64,000 nucleotides of DNA from Actinernus sp. WN-2022 (taxonomy: Eukaryota; Cnidaria; Anthozoa; Actiniaria; Actinernidae), in NCBI GenBank assembly GCA_030867875.1, contig JAOWCC010000577.1:698660-762659 (forward strand), written 5' to 3'. A model generated the notes under the pieces. The model was not told the DNA's origin. It saw nothing but the letters and a program-made list of their open reading frames with translations, and did not search any database. Shown one piece after another: positions 21,094 to 29,050 of this stretch; within the stretch, counting starts at the first letter, position 1; every line of letters starts with the position of its first letter. A program made the position numbers and the translations under genes.

Positions 21094-21831
21094 TTAGAGA
21101 ATATCGCCCAATATCGGAATGCCGTTGAACGGACTGTTTTTGCCTAGGATCAACCCGTACCCACTTTTTTTACCGCCCTTCTGCGGTGGAGGTAAGTAAG
21201 TTGACCGAGCGCTGGCCAGAGATGCGGGATCCACCTGAAGACCTCGCCCCGTCAATGCTTTGAGGACCAAGGGGATGCCGATACTTGCCAGCAATGTGCC
21301 TAGGAACCCACCCTGTTGTTTCTTGGTGAGCTGAACCTGTACTCCAGAACCGGCCTGCAGCGCTTGGAGGATTTGCTTCTTCTGCTTCGTGGTGAGGTAG
21401 CGTTCGTACTCGATGAGTTTGTCCACCTTGGCGTTGGGGACCGAGAAAAGACTACCTCCTTTTGGAAGTGCTTTGTTGACCCCCCAACTAGCCAATCCAG
21501 AAAGAGCGCCGGTAGCTAGTGGGACTACCGCTTTGGTGAGCCACGGAAGAGCCGCAGTGCCTAAGCGAGCCAAGGTTGGCAGTAGCGCTCCCAGGAAACC
21601 CCCCGTCTGTTGGCGGATCTGAGTCGTGCTTATATCGATCTGGGCCCCCTTGCCTGTTCGCTTGGCTTTCTCAAGCCGGGTCACCTGTCGTTGCGTCAAC
21701 AGGACCGTATCAGAGCCTGAGAGCTGCTCGTGTGTCAAACGAATCGTGACGGGGGCTCGGTCCCGATATGCCTTAGCAATTTTCTCCTTCTGTCCAGGAG
21801 ATAAACTGATGTCGTACCCAATGTATGCCAT
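21094..21831 (-). CDS. pVI-like minor virion protein
   Basis: 245 residues from the ATG at 21,831 (MAYIGYDISL), chosen over an upstream ATG because TATAAGTATAGTC lies directly before it. The N-terminal region (about residues 1-75) contains SPGQKEKIAKAYRDR and a basic RLEKAKRTGKG. A Gly/Ala/Leu-rich amphipathic centre follows (LLPTLARLGTAALPW, LATGALSGLASWGVNKAL), then a second GGFLG segment and a C-terminal GKKSGYGLILG. LTGR-G near residue 202 fits the adenain cleavage rule. By position and composition it resembles adenovirus pVI-type membrane-lytic proteins; this is inference. It lies between the protease and capsid genes. Confidence 0.7.
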   Translation of the reverse strand: MAYIGYDISLSPGQKEKIAKAYRDRAPVTIRLTHEQLSGSDTVLLTQRQVTRLEKAKRTGKGAQIDISTTQIRQQTGGFLGALLPTLARLGTAALPWLTKAVVPLATGALSGLASWGVNKALPKGGSLFSVPNAKVDKLIEYERYLTTKQKKQILQALQAGSGVQVQLTKKQQGGFLGTLLASIGIPLVLKALTGRGLQVDPASLASARSTYLPPPQKGGKKSGYGLILGKNSPFNGIPILGDIL

Positions 21832-21853
21832 GACTATACTTATAGAAAACAAT

Positions 21854-23133
21854 TTACGCCCGAACTAGCAACTTACCACTTGATTGCAGGAGTTCGACGT
21901 CCTGACTATAAAGGACGAGGGCGTATACGCTATAGTCTGCGTTGGTTCCCGCTGAAAGCTTGTACTTGAACGTCAACTTGGTTGTACCGTCTTTCAGATC
22001 TGACTTCTGGTGGCGGAGGTCGAAATATAATACGGGAAAGATGGTCCCGAAATTTGTCCGCGTCAGTAGCGTTCCACCGGCGTAATTGTTTATGTCGTAA
22101 CTGTACTTCAGGACGTCGCGGAACACTCTCGACATATCGGTTGATGGGGTGTACTCGTATTCGGGGTACTGATTTCCATTTCCAACCTCAAGATGACAAC
22201 TAGAGAGGGTCTGGGCATTCGCCACGGAAAATGTGCTGTACAAGAAGGGGTTAGCTGTTTGACTGTCCTGAGTGGCATCGTTAGCAATCCATACAAACAC
22301 ATGCCGGGGGCGACTAATGCCAGACGTGATCTTGAACGCTCCAGTTTGTTGACGAGAGGAGTTTGAGCGCTCAATCATTTCCCGGAGGTAGGACCACTTA
22401 TGCGGTTTCAGAAACTGACTCGTGTAAGCGCTGGTGCCAACCGCGTTGAATTCTAATCGTGGGACCCACAGCTGAAACTTCATGACGACTACGCGGCAGT
22501 TAGCCGCAGCCTGCCATATCAAGTTGGCGTCGCTCTCAATCGTCACACCGAGCTCCATCTTCATGTTAGGGAGCAGCTGATCCTCGAGTGCGTCAAAGAA
22601 GGAGTAGCGGTTGAGTGGGATTTCGACGGTCACCGTGGACGACACGCCCAACACCCCCTTCCGCATGGCAAACCCTTTATTATAGTTAGCTTGCGCCCCT
22701 CGTTCTTCGCGTGGCGACTGGTATCCAAGTAAAAGAATGCGTTTGTACCGGTCGTCGTCGCATACTCCGGACTATACTCGAGGAGGTTCTTCACATTCAC
22801 GGCGTGGTTGGCTGATTGGCAGTCGTACAGCTGCATTCCGTTTCCTTTAACGGATAACTCGTTGACAAAACTGTGTGAGCCGTTCACTATACCGTTGTGA
22901 TCGTCGACGACTATATCGCCACCATCAGCGAGCAACACCACTTTAAAATCGACCACGAAGCGGGCGTTGTACCAATCGAAAGGGCTTACTTCTCCGCTAT
23001 TATCGGCAACGAACCGATAGCCCGCCTTTCTCTGATGCGCGTTGTTAGCGATAACTGAAACGAGTGGGGTTTCCAAATCGAAGACCACATCCTCATATCG
23101 CTCAACGTACTTTGGATTTCTATACGATTCCAT
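21854..23133 (-). pseudogene. Polinton B major capsid protein, one frameshift
   Basis: About 425 codons in two frames that switch between 22,666 and 22,720. The ATG at 23,133 is preceded by TATATATAGCGATAGCGTAAGT. The N-terminal part has SPFDWYNARFVVDFKVVLLADG, NGSHSFVNELSVKG and HAVNVKNLLEYSPEY. The C-terminal part has IPLNRYSFFDALEDQLLPNM, VVVMKFQLWVPRLEF, RPRHVFVWIAN and IFPVLYFDLRHQ. These blocks match a capsid-type family I recall from invertebrate Polinton-like elements, clearly different from the capsid of Polinton A. Assignment as the double-jelly-roll major capsid rests on family memory, size and position between the pVI-like and penton-like genes. Confidence 0.72.
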
Positions 23134-23163
23134 ACTTACGCTATCGCTATATATACATACAAA

Positions 23164-23469
23164 CTAAAAGACTCTTCCACCCTCCAGCAAGCGGTTGATC
23201 CGATCCGCCGTAGTCAACTGTGACGCCGCGGGGCGCTGGGGGCCTCGTAGAAGCTCAACAATCTTAGCTCCACCATCGGGTGTCTGTGAAGGCGCTTGGG
23301 TCACGGGTGCTTTGGTCGCGGACTTGACTGCGGACTTGGCTGCTTTACCCAAAGCGCGCCGACCAAAACTTTTCAGTGAATCAAACAGACCTTCACCGTG
23401 GACATGCCTATAGATAAACTTTCCCGCTCCAGGGTCGTAGCGCCTCTTGTATTCGTTATAATAAGGCAT
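23164..23469 (-). CDS. small basic virion protein (pX/pVII-like)
   Basis: 101 residues from an ATG preceded by aatatagag. The N-terminus is Tyr/Arg-rich (PYYNEYKRRYDPGAGKF). VHGE-GLF near residue 31 fits the adenain cleavage rule. An Arg/Lys/Ala helix follows (GRRALGKAAKSAVKSATK) and the protein ends ADRINRLLEGGRVF. Composition and position suggest a DNA-condensing core protein that is processed by the protease. It lies between the capsid and penton-like genes on the same strand. Confidence 0.65.
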   Translation of the reverse strand: MPYYNEYKRRYDPGAGKFIYRHVHGEGLFDSLKSFGRRALGKAAKSAVKSATKAPVTQAPSQTPDGGAKIVELLRGPQRPAASQLTTADRINRLLEGGRVF

Positions 23470-23488
23470 CTCTATATTAAGACTAGGA

Positions 23489-24235
23489 TTATCTTTCGCT
23501 TCGTAAGATTAGCGTCATATGCCAGTCAATATCGTCGAGGTCTACTGGTCTATCGAGGGCGTCGGTTACGAAAAAGCTCATGTGACTGATGCTATTCGAC
23601 GTCAGGGGTGTAAAGAGTGCCCGCTTAGGCTCGACCGAGAATGGGTAAGAGCGCTGAAGATTGTCCGTTGGGATGACGGCGATCGTATTGCCGGACACAC
23701 CACTCACCAGAGAATCCGAAATGGCAGTGGTTCTTATGTGGATAGAATCGATTGAGTTGGTGATGTTGGGTAGTTTCGTTCCGTACTCGGTTTTGGTTAT
23801 GACCTTTGGCTCAAATCCTAGGAGTTCGCAGAATTTCGTTCCTCGGAGATCTATTTGATAACTACCAACGAGCTCGATCACCACATTATAACTCGTGAGG
23901 ACAAAGATAATGGAAATGCTCTTCGAATCGTGGTTATTGCGCTTCATAGTCTGATGCAGGTAGTCATTCAAGTCATCATACGAATACATACCGTTCGGAA
24001 AATTCACCTTCGTCCAGTTATTGCCGCCGTCGGGGCTGTATTTCACGCTGTTGTTTTGATACGCAGGAGTGATGTTATGCCAGGAGTATGTCATAGAAAG
24101 TCTATCGAGCGCTAACGAGTGCCTCATGTTGGGTGGAAGTTGCAGGGTAGGAGTGTACTTAATCGTAAAGCTAATAGGACGAGAGACCACGACTTTCACC
24201 CGATCCACAGATGAGATGTAGAGTGCTCGATCCAT
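23489..24235 (-). CDS. penton-like minor capsid protein
   Basis: 248 residues, intact, with a beta-rich pattern and no membrane segment. Diagnostic stretches are SFTIKYTPTLQLPPNMRHSL, LSMTYSWHNITPAYQNN, FPNGMYSYDDLNDYL and a C-terminal SHMSFFVTDALDRPVDL. The size and the order of blocks suit the single-jelly-roll penton protein expected in every Polinton, and the plan mirrors 6,147-6,823 of Polinton A. No other gene in this element is a better penton candidate. Start: the ATG at 24,235, after gaatataggcact. Confidence 0.65.
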   Translation of the reverse strand: MDRALYISSVDRVKVVVSRPISFTIKYTPTLQLPPNMRHSLALDRLSMTYSWHNITPAYQNNSVKYSPDGGNNWTKVNFPNGMYSYDDLNDYLHQTMKRNNHDSKSISIIFVLTSYNVVIELVGSYQIDLRGTKFCELLGFEPKVITKTEYGTKLPNITNSIDSIHIRTTAISDSLVSGVSGNTIAVIPTDNLQRSYPFSVEPKRALFTPLTSNSISHMSFFVTDALDRPVDLDDIDWHMTLILRSER

Positions 24236-24247
24236 AGTGCCTATATT

Positions 24248-24997
24248 CTAAGTCGCATAATCGCGTAAGAGGGCTATGAGTTGGTCGTTGGTAACCACCC
24301 CGAGGTCGCGCAGCTTGTGTGTTATGTCAGAAACCTCTTGCTTCACTTGCCGATTCGTATTTCCACCCTTTATGGAACCTCCGAGGATCTCCAACCGATC
24401 AAGCAGGTCGCCCGGCCCGGTATAGTATATAGCTCCGCCTCGCTTGCGTCGTCCGCCTTGACCTTGCTGTGGTTGTATGGTTGCTCGACCATCGAGAATA
24501 GTTTCCGCCCTCTTCACAAACTTTTTATTAAGTACGATTTTTTTTTCAATTTCTGCTCTTTGCGGCGTCCCGACCTTTGTCTTGCCCTTCTTTCCACCGA
24601 GTTTTTTATTCAGGTTTGCTGCGTCGTTTCGAGCTTCCTTCTCAGTACCTTGTTGAAAGGCTTCCTTCGGCGTTGGTAGCCCTAACTCGGTTAGCATCTG
24701 CAGTTCTTCGGAGGTGAAGCCGTGGTTGGGATCCACGACAAGTCCTACAGGGGCAGGCAAGGCTTGTAGTTCTGGAGGCGCGGGAAGTGCCGGCACGACC
24801 GGTGGGGGCGCAGCGGCTTCGACCTCTTCCCGTAGCTCTTCAAGTTCCTCGATGATGGGCTCGAAGGCTTTCTTCTGTTTTTCATAAGTATCTTGCCTGG
24901 CGTGTTCCTCCTTCTTTAAGGTGCTATGAACAAGATTGACCATCCGTCCCGCCTCTATCTGAGGAAGAGCATGTAGCTGAAAAGCTTCGAGGTCCAT
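24248..24997 (-). CDS. coiled-coil Polinton protein of unknown function
   Basis: 249 residues. Residues about 25-60 form a charged helix (KKEEHARQDTYEKQKKAFEP, then a Glu-rich stretch) followed by a Pro/Ala hinge (AAAPPPVVPALPAPPELQALP). A basic region (NKKLGGKKGKTK) and a Gln/Arg-rich patch precede the conserved C-terminus AIYYTGPGDLLDRLEILGGS. SIKGG-N fits the adenain cleavage rule. I recall the C-terminal block from other invertebrate Polintons but know no function; a scaffold or core protein is plausible. It is divergent from the ATPase. Confidence 0.6.
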   Translation of the reverse strand: MDLEAFQLHALPQIEAGRMVNLVHSTLKKEEHARQDTYEKQKKAFEPIIEELEELREEVEAAAPPPVVPALPAPPELQALPAPVGLVVDPNHGFTSEELQMLTELGLPTPKEAFQQGTEKEARNDAANLNKKLGGKKGKTKVGTPQRAEIEKKIVLNKKFVKRAETILDGRATIQPQQGQGGRRKRGGAIYYTGPGDLLDRLEILGGSIKGGNTNRQVKQEVSDITHKLRDLGVVTNDQLIALLRDYAT

Positions 24998-25052
24998 ATC
25001 TATAACTTAGTTGGAATAAAAATCAACTTAGTTGGAATATGTATATATAGCT
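24998..25052. promoter_or_regulatory. divergent promoter between coiled-coil gene and ATPase
   Basis: Only 55 bp separate the two starts. AACTTAGTTGGAATA occurs twice in direct orientation (25,004-25,018 and 25,025-25,039). On the plus strand TATATATAGCT abuts the ATPase ATG; on the minus strand TTATAGAT abuts the other ATG. The layout implies transcription in both directions from very short leaders. Confidence 0.6.
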
Positions 25053-25697
25053 ATGGAGATTCCGAACTACGATGGTGGGAAGGACGCAATCACGAAGTTT
25101 AAGCAGCTCTACCCTTTCATGCCTAGCGAGCCTTTCCGAATGCTTATCGCTGCCCCCTCTGGGGGTGGGAAGACAAACTTGCTTATTCACATGCTCCGCG
25201 CCCCGCTTTTGTACTACGATAAGATATACCTTTATGCCCGCAATCTCGACCAAGAAAAGTATCGCGACCTTTATACCCTTTTCAGTGGGTTAAGCGAGGA
25301 GGTTGGGTATCCCATTCTGGAGGGTAGCAGCGACATCGACGATATCGTACCTCTACAGACCCTCGATCGAGAATCCCAGAAGGTCGTTATCTTCGACGAC
25401 TTCATCACGGAAAAGAACCAGAAGCCCATTGTGGAATACTTCACGGGCGGCCGCCATAAGAACTGTAGCCCGATATACTTATCGCAGACCTACTTCGCCA
25501 CCCCAAAGACGATTCGGTTAAATTGTTCGCATTACTATATAGCAGACTTCCCAACCAAACGTGAGAAGAACCGTATTGGAAGCGAGCTTGGAGTGACACC
25601 TGAACAATACGAGAAAGCGACCTGTCAACCATTCTCCTTCCTTTGCGTCGATAAGCCTAAGAAACGAGTGACGCGGAACTTTCATGGGCCTCTTTAA
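25053..25697 (+). CDS. genome-packaging ATPase (FtsK/A32-like)
   Basis: 214 residues from the ATG at 25,053, preferred over an upstream ATG because TATATATAG lies directly before it and the family begins MEIPNYDGG-like. Walker A is APSGGGKTNLL (about residue 38); Walker B is KVVIFDDFI (about residue 114); a sensor-type Gln follows in PIYLSQTYF. It would drive packaging of the linear genome into capsids. Intact. The lineage differs from the Polinton A ATPase, which has GPTNCGKT. It overlaps the next gene by 14 nt, so the two are probably co-transcribed. Confidence 0.9.
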   Translation: MEIPNYDGGKDAITKFKQLYPFMPSEPFRMLIAAPSGGGKTNLLIHMLRAPLLYYDKIYLYARNLDQEKYRDLYTLFSGLSEEVGYPILEGSSDIDDIVPLQTLDRESQKVVIFDDFITEKNQKPIVEYFTGGRHKNCSPIYLSQTYFATPKTIRLNCSHYYIADFPTKREKNRIGSELGVTPEQYEKATCQPFSFLCVDKPKKRVTRNFHGPL

Positions 25698-26202
25698 CAC
25701 TGGGTATCGACCATCTGCAGGCCCACCGAGGCAAGTGGAAATTAGCGACACCTCCGACGCCTTCGGGTTTCTGCGGGAGAGATCTTTATGGCGTGGAACG
25801 TCTGGGGCTCTGAGGCTGATCAACGGACCCTTCGCAGGCGGGGGTTACGGGCCACCGCATCTAACATTCTACGCCGTCGATCGGATTCCTCCTAACACCC
25901 AAGAAATGCTGGTTCTCCGCCTGCCTGTTAGTGACGATATCAATCATGGCCTGCAAGCAGGTCGGACGTACACCTTAAGAATAGAAGTCTTCGCATCTCC
26001 CGGTGTCCTTCTGACCTTAGCTGCCCCTCTAGTGCAGGGTAGCAGCCACAAACAGGGCGACATCGATGGAAAAGGGAATCAGCAGTACTTAGAGTCTACC
26101 ATAGAGACGGGTAGTGAGCCCGGCGAACAGTCATATGTCTTATCCCACAATTCCCCCACTCTCCAGAAAGTACAGATATATGCATTCGGTACTTTTGTTT
26201 AA
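25684..26202 (+). CDS. spike-like protein, paralogue of the fibre head domain
   Basis: 172 residues, intact. From about residue 75 it carries a beta-rich module (LVLRLPVSDDINHGL, GRTYTLRIEVFASPGVL, SYVLSHNSPTLQKVQIYAFG) that aligns with residues about 150-285 of the collagen-like fibre at 27,357 (LTMTLPINDDPNIGL, NYTYTIRLEVYANLGIL). The N-terminal MGLFN resembles MGIFN of the fibre, so both may share a capsid-attachment tip. It overlaps the ATPase end by 14 nt and has no promoter block of its own. Role as a short vertex spike is inferred. Confidence 0.6.
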   Translation: MGLFNTGYRPSAGPPRQVEISDTSDAFGFLRERSLWRGTSGALRLINGPFAGGGYGPPHLTFYAVDRIPPNTQEMLVLRLPVSDDINHGLQAGRTYTLRIEVFASPGVLLTLAAPLVQGSSHKQGDIDGKGNQQYLESTIETGSEPGEQSYVLSHNSPTLQKVQIYAFGTFV

Positions 26203-26219
26203 ACATATTATATATCGCT

Positions 26220-26801
26220 ATGGAATCTAAGCTTTACCCCGCACTCTCCGCTAATGATGAGGGGCAAGCGTTTCGCCTCCAAAAAATCTGTGACGTGCAG
26301 ACCTCCCTTGAAAACGCTATAAAGGATTCCGCGGGTATTCGTAAGAAATACTCACGCGCCTGTGCTCTTGTTCGCGGGCTCGCTGTGATCACTGGGAGTC
26401 TGAGTGTTGTGCTCGGCGTTTCCGGTCTAGCCACCAGCCTTTCCGGTCTCGGGATCCTGGTTGGAGTTCCTTTAGGGGGTGGTGGTGGCCTCTTTGGGCT
26501 CATATCGGTCTCTTCAACTGCTGCTTCCAAACGACTTGCTCAGAAATTGATCAAGCACGAGCAGACGCTGGCTTGTGGTAAGGCTACATTAAACACAGTG
26601 CGTGGTTTGGTCTCTAAGGCCCTCCAGGACAATAAGATCGATGATAAAGAGTTCACACTCATCCTCTCAGAGTACGAGAAATACGAGGCGATGAGGCAGG
26701 AGATTCGTCAAAAAACTTGGGACATGAAAAACCTCCCAGCCGACTTGGTAGCCCGCATTCACGAGGAAGAAAAGGAAAAACTGCAAAACAAACTCATTTA
26801 A
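26220..26801 (+). CDS. two-TM hairpin Polinton protein
   Basis: 193 residues, intact, start preceded by TATATATCGCT. Residues 15-50 are polar and helical (FRLQKICDVQTSLENAIKD). Residues about 60-105 form a long hydrophobic hairpin (GLAVITGSLSVVLGVSGLAT and LVGVPLGGGGGLFGLISV). The C-terminus is charged (KYEAMRQEIRQK, EEEKEKLQNK). It is homologous to 6,915-7,510 of Polinton A and belongs to a family recurrent in cnidarian Polintons. A membrane-perforating or membrane-anchoring protein is the simplest reading; no reaction can be assigned. Confidence 0.7.
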   Translation: MESKLYPALSANDEGQAFRLQKICDVQTSLENAIKDSAGIRKKYSRACALVRGLAVITGSLSVVLGVSGLATSLSGLGILVGVPLGGGGGLFGLISVSSTAASKRLAQKLIKHEQTLACGKATLNTVRGLVSKALQDNKIDDKEFTLILSEYEKYEAMRQEIRQKTWDMKNLPADLVARIHEEEKEKLQNKLI

Positions 26802-26847
26802 TTATCGAACGGGGGAGGGGGTGGTTTTATTTACGTTATGGAACCTA

Positions 26848-27291
26848 TTAACAGTCTTTAGCGGCATCCTGCTCTATCCAATATAGAATGCAGCGCCAGA
26901 TCCTATCGTACTTCTTTTGTGTCTTAGGGGTGAGTTTTATTCCACCACATAGGGCCGCCCGCTCATGATCTCTGCGGAGCTCAAACATTTTTCTGAATAT
27001 AAATGAAAGCTTTGGGAACCGGCGTTCATCATAAGATAAAGTAAAGGCGCGTACGACCTGACTAAATAGGTTAAGAATCAACACCTGCTCGAGTTGGTCA
27101 ATCCATCCGAATCGGCTATAACTCAAGAATTCTGTGGGGTGGCTCCTATCCGGACGACAATGGTATGTGGGAGGCGGCTCGTCTATCGTGTCCACCACTG
27201 ACTCGTTTAGCGACTTAAGAAGATCGCCCGCAGTCGGCCCATTGGCAATCCTGTAGATGGCATCTAATAATTTCTGATCCATACCGTACAT
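26848..27291 (-). CDS. unrecognised accessory protein
   Basis: 147 residues (ATG at 27,291, or a second one at 27,282). Mostly helical and soluble, with RFGWIDQLEQVLILNLFSQ, a basic RKMFELRRDHERAALCGG and a Trp/Cys-containing end (IWRCILYWIEQD). I do not recognise a family. It has the CCTATTAGAGGAGCG promoter-like box 27 nt upstream, like PolB, so it may be expressed with the replication gene rather than with virion genes. Convergent with the two-TM gene. Confidence 0.6.
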   Translation of the reverse strand: MYGMDQKLLDAIYRIANGPTAGDLLKSLNESVVDTIDEPPPTYHCRPDRSHPTEFLSYSRFGWIDQLEQVLILNLFSQVVRAFTLSYDERRFPKLSFIFRKMFELRRDHERAALCGGIKLTPKTQKKYDRIWRCILYWIEQDAAKDC

Positions 27292-27356
27292 ATACTTATA
27301 CTAACGCTCCTCTAATAGGGGTGTAAGAGGAATTTTTGTGGGGTTATTAATATAAG
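27292..27356. promoter_or_regulatory. divergent promoter of accessory and fibre genes
   Basis: On the minus strand CCTATTAGAGGAGCG, TAGTATAAGTATATG and then ATG follow each other, close to the arrangement before PolB. On the plus strand TTATTAATATAAG touches the fibre ATG. The two promoter types therefore stand back to back in 65 bp. Confidence 0.6.
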
Positions 27357-28763
27357 ATGGGCATTTTCAATGATTTGGATGATAAAGAACAAGATCCGAG
27401 GGACGGGTTAAGAGGTGCTAGAGGCGACCCAGGGCTCCAAGGTCCAAAAGGAGATAGAGGCGTCCAAGGGGTAAAAGGAGACAAAGGCGACACAGGTCTG
27501 AAAGGAGATGCTGGTATTCAAGGGGTAAAAGGAGATAAAGGCGATACAGGTCCAAAAGGAGATGCTGGTATCCAAGGGGTAAAAGGAGATAAAGGTGACA
27601 CAGGTCTCCACGGCCCAAAAGGAGATAGAGGCGTCCACGGGTCTGGCGTTACGTATAGTAATCTAACCTTCAATTGTGGTAAATTCCTTATGGAGTCTAA
27701 TAATTGGGTGGCATCAAGCAGCGTAACCACATTCTTAATCATTAAGGATACGGCCTCAGTAGTGGGTATGGTTCCTTCGGAGCACCAAGGGTTTAAAATC
27801 CTTGAAACCTTCCCACCTCAATTGGTAGAAAAGTTAACCATGACTCTCCCAATCAACGACGATCCAAACATCGGATTAAAAAGTAATTACACATACACAA
27901 TTAGGCTCGAAGTTTATGCAAATCTTGGAATCCTAACACTGGGCTCTTTATCAATTGAACAAAACTTGGGGTTCGTATCGAACACAGAAAAAGGTGGTAG
28001 AATAGGAGGATCCTCATATGCGGCTTTTAAAGAGCTTAGCATAACCACGAGTACCCATACAGGTAAACTATCCTTCACAGTCGCACATGATCGATCGTCT
28101 AATCAAACAGTGACTATATACGTTGCCATTATTGCTGGAGCATTAAATGTAAACACTTTCGTGAATCCTACTGTCTTCGATGATAATGAGTACATTATTG
28201 AACAAAGAGTGCGTAACTTGGTTCCTATTAAGACAGTCACTTATATAGCAAAGGAAATTTCGAACGTATGGCACCACGCAGACATGGAGTGGGGAGACCT
28301 ACCACACTTCTTCATCATAATATATCCCATGAGCGTAACAAATTTGATTCGGTTGTCGTGTACGATTTACCTCGGATGTGACACAGGAGGAGCTAACGTA
28401 TGGTTTCGCTGGGTCGTAACTACGGGTCAAGGATTAATATCTTTCATCAGTGTGAATTCGTTACCAAATAGTAGCATTCAAACCCGTAACAGAGCTAGCT
28501 TCGGCACACAATTAGCAATCAATCCAGAAACCCTTGCCTGTGTGTCCCATAGGGGGTTCCATGTTCCACTCAATAAGACCTTACACACATATAAATTACA
28601 GATAAAAGTGAAAGACTCAGGAACTGTCACACTCAATAAGATATTCAATGATCAAAATGCTCCGTGGAATAGTTACGTTACTTCAAGTATGATCGTAGAG
28701 GAAGTCTCTGGGCTAACAAAGAGTCATGACAGTATTGGGGTCATAAGATATTCATCAGAATAG
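27357..28763 (+). CDS. collagen-like fibre protein of Polinton B
   Basis: 468 residues, intact. Residues about 18-98 are some 27 uninterrupted Gly-X-Y triplets (repeat theme GDTGLKGDAGIQGVKGDK, 18 residues, encoded by 54-bp DNA repeats), which should form a trimeric collagen-like shaft. The N-terminal 17 residues (MGIFNDLDD) probably attach to the capsid. Residues about 100-285 are a beta-rich module shared with 25,684-26,202. Residues about 290-468 form a second head domain ending VTSSMIVEEVSG, a pattern common in phage and viral fibre tips. No signal peptide or membrane segment. Proline is sparse in the triplets, as in bacterial and viral collagens. Role as receptor-binding fibre is inferred from layout. 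Confidence 0.8.
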   Translation: MGIFNDLDDKEQDPRDGLRGARGDPGLQGPKGDRGVQGVKGDKGDTGLKGDAGIQGVKGDKGDTGPKGDAGIQGVKGDKGDTGLHGPKGDRGVHGSGVTYSNLTFNCGKFLMESNNWVASSSVTTFLIIKDTASVVGMVPSEHQGFKILETFPPQLVEKLTMTLPINDDPNIGLKSNYTYTIRLEVYANLGILTLGSLSIEQNLGFVSNTEKGGRIGGSSYAAFKELSITTSTHTGKLSFTVAHDRSSNQTVTIYVAIIAGALNVNTFVNPTVFDDNEYIIEQRVRNLVPIKTVTYIAKEISNVWHHADMEWGDLPHFFIIIYPMSVTNLIRLSCTIYLGCDTGGANVWFRWVVTTGQGLISFISVNSLPNSSIQTRNRASFGTQLAINPETLACVSHRGFHVPLNKTLHTYKLQIKVKDSGTVTLNKIFNDQNAPWNSYVTSSMIVEEVSGLTKSHDSIGVIRYSSE

Positions 28764-28985
28764 GAATTGTCCGGCAACCTCTCTGGGAACGAAAAAAAAA
28801 GGAAGGAAATGGGTACATATTGGTGGACGTCATTTTGGTAGTGGGTGCATCATTCACATGAGGTTTTTTATTTATTTTTATTTACAATTCCTACTTCGAG
28901 CCTATCTATGAAAAACACGGTCTAACTAGTTAAATCCAATCGGACTGTCAATTGTTTAATTGGTTGAAAAAAATAAATAAAAAAA

Positions 28986-29020
28986 AATGAAGAGAGGTTG
29001 CATAACAATTTCTCTTCATT
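28986..29020. terminator. hairpin between convergent fibre and zinc genes
   Basis: AATGAAGAGA (28,986) pairs with TCTCTTCATT (29,011) and is followed on the plus strand by a T-rich run. It lies just past the 3' end of the zinc gene (minus strand) and 220 bp past the fibre gene. The same stem and T-run follow the homologous zinc gene of Polinton C (63,904), so it is conserved and probably ends or stabilises transcripts. Confidence 0.6.
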
Positions 29021-29050
29021 CTTTTTCTTTCTTTTTTCGTATTGTGATTC

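Noticed and set aside
27408..27742. Antisense ORFs across the collagen-like region
   Set aside because: They are reverse-strand shadows of the Gly-X-Y repeat, low in complexity and without a start context.
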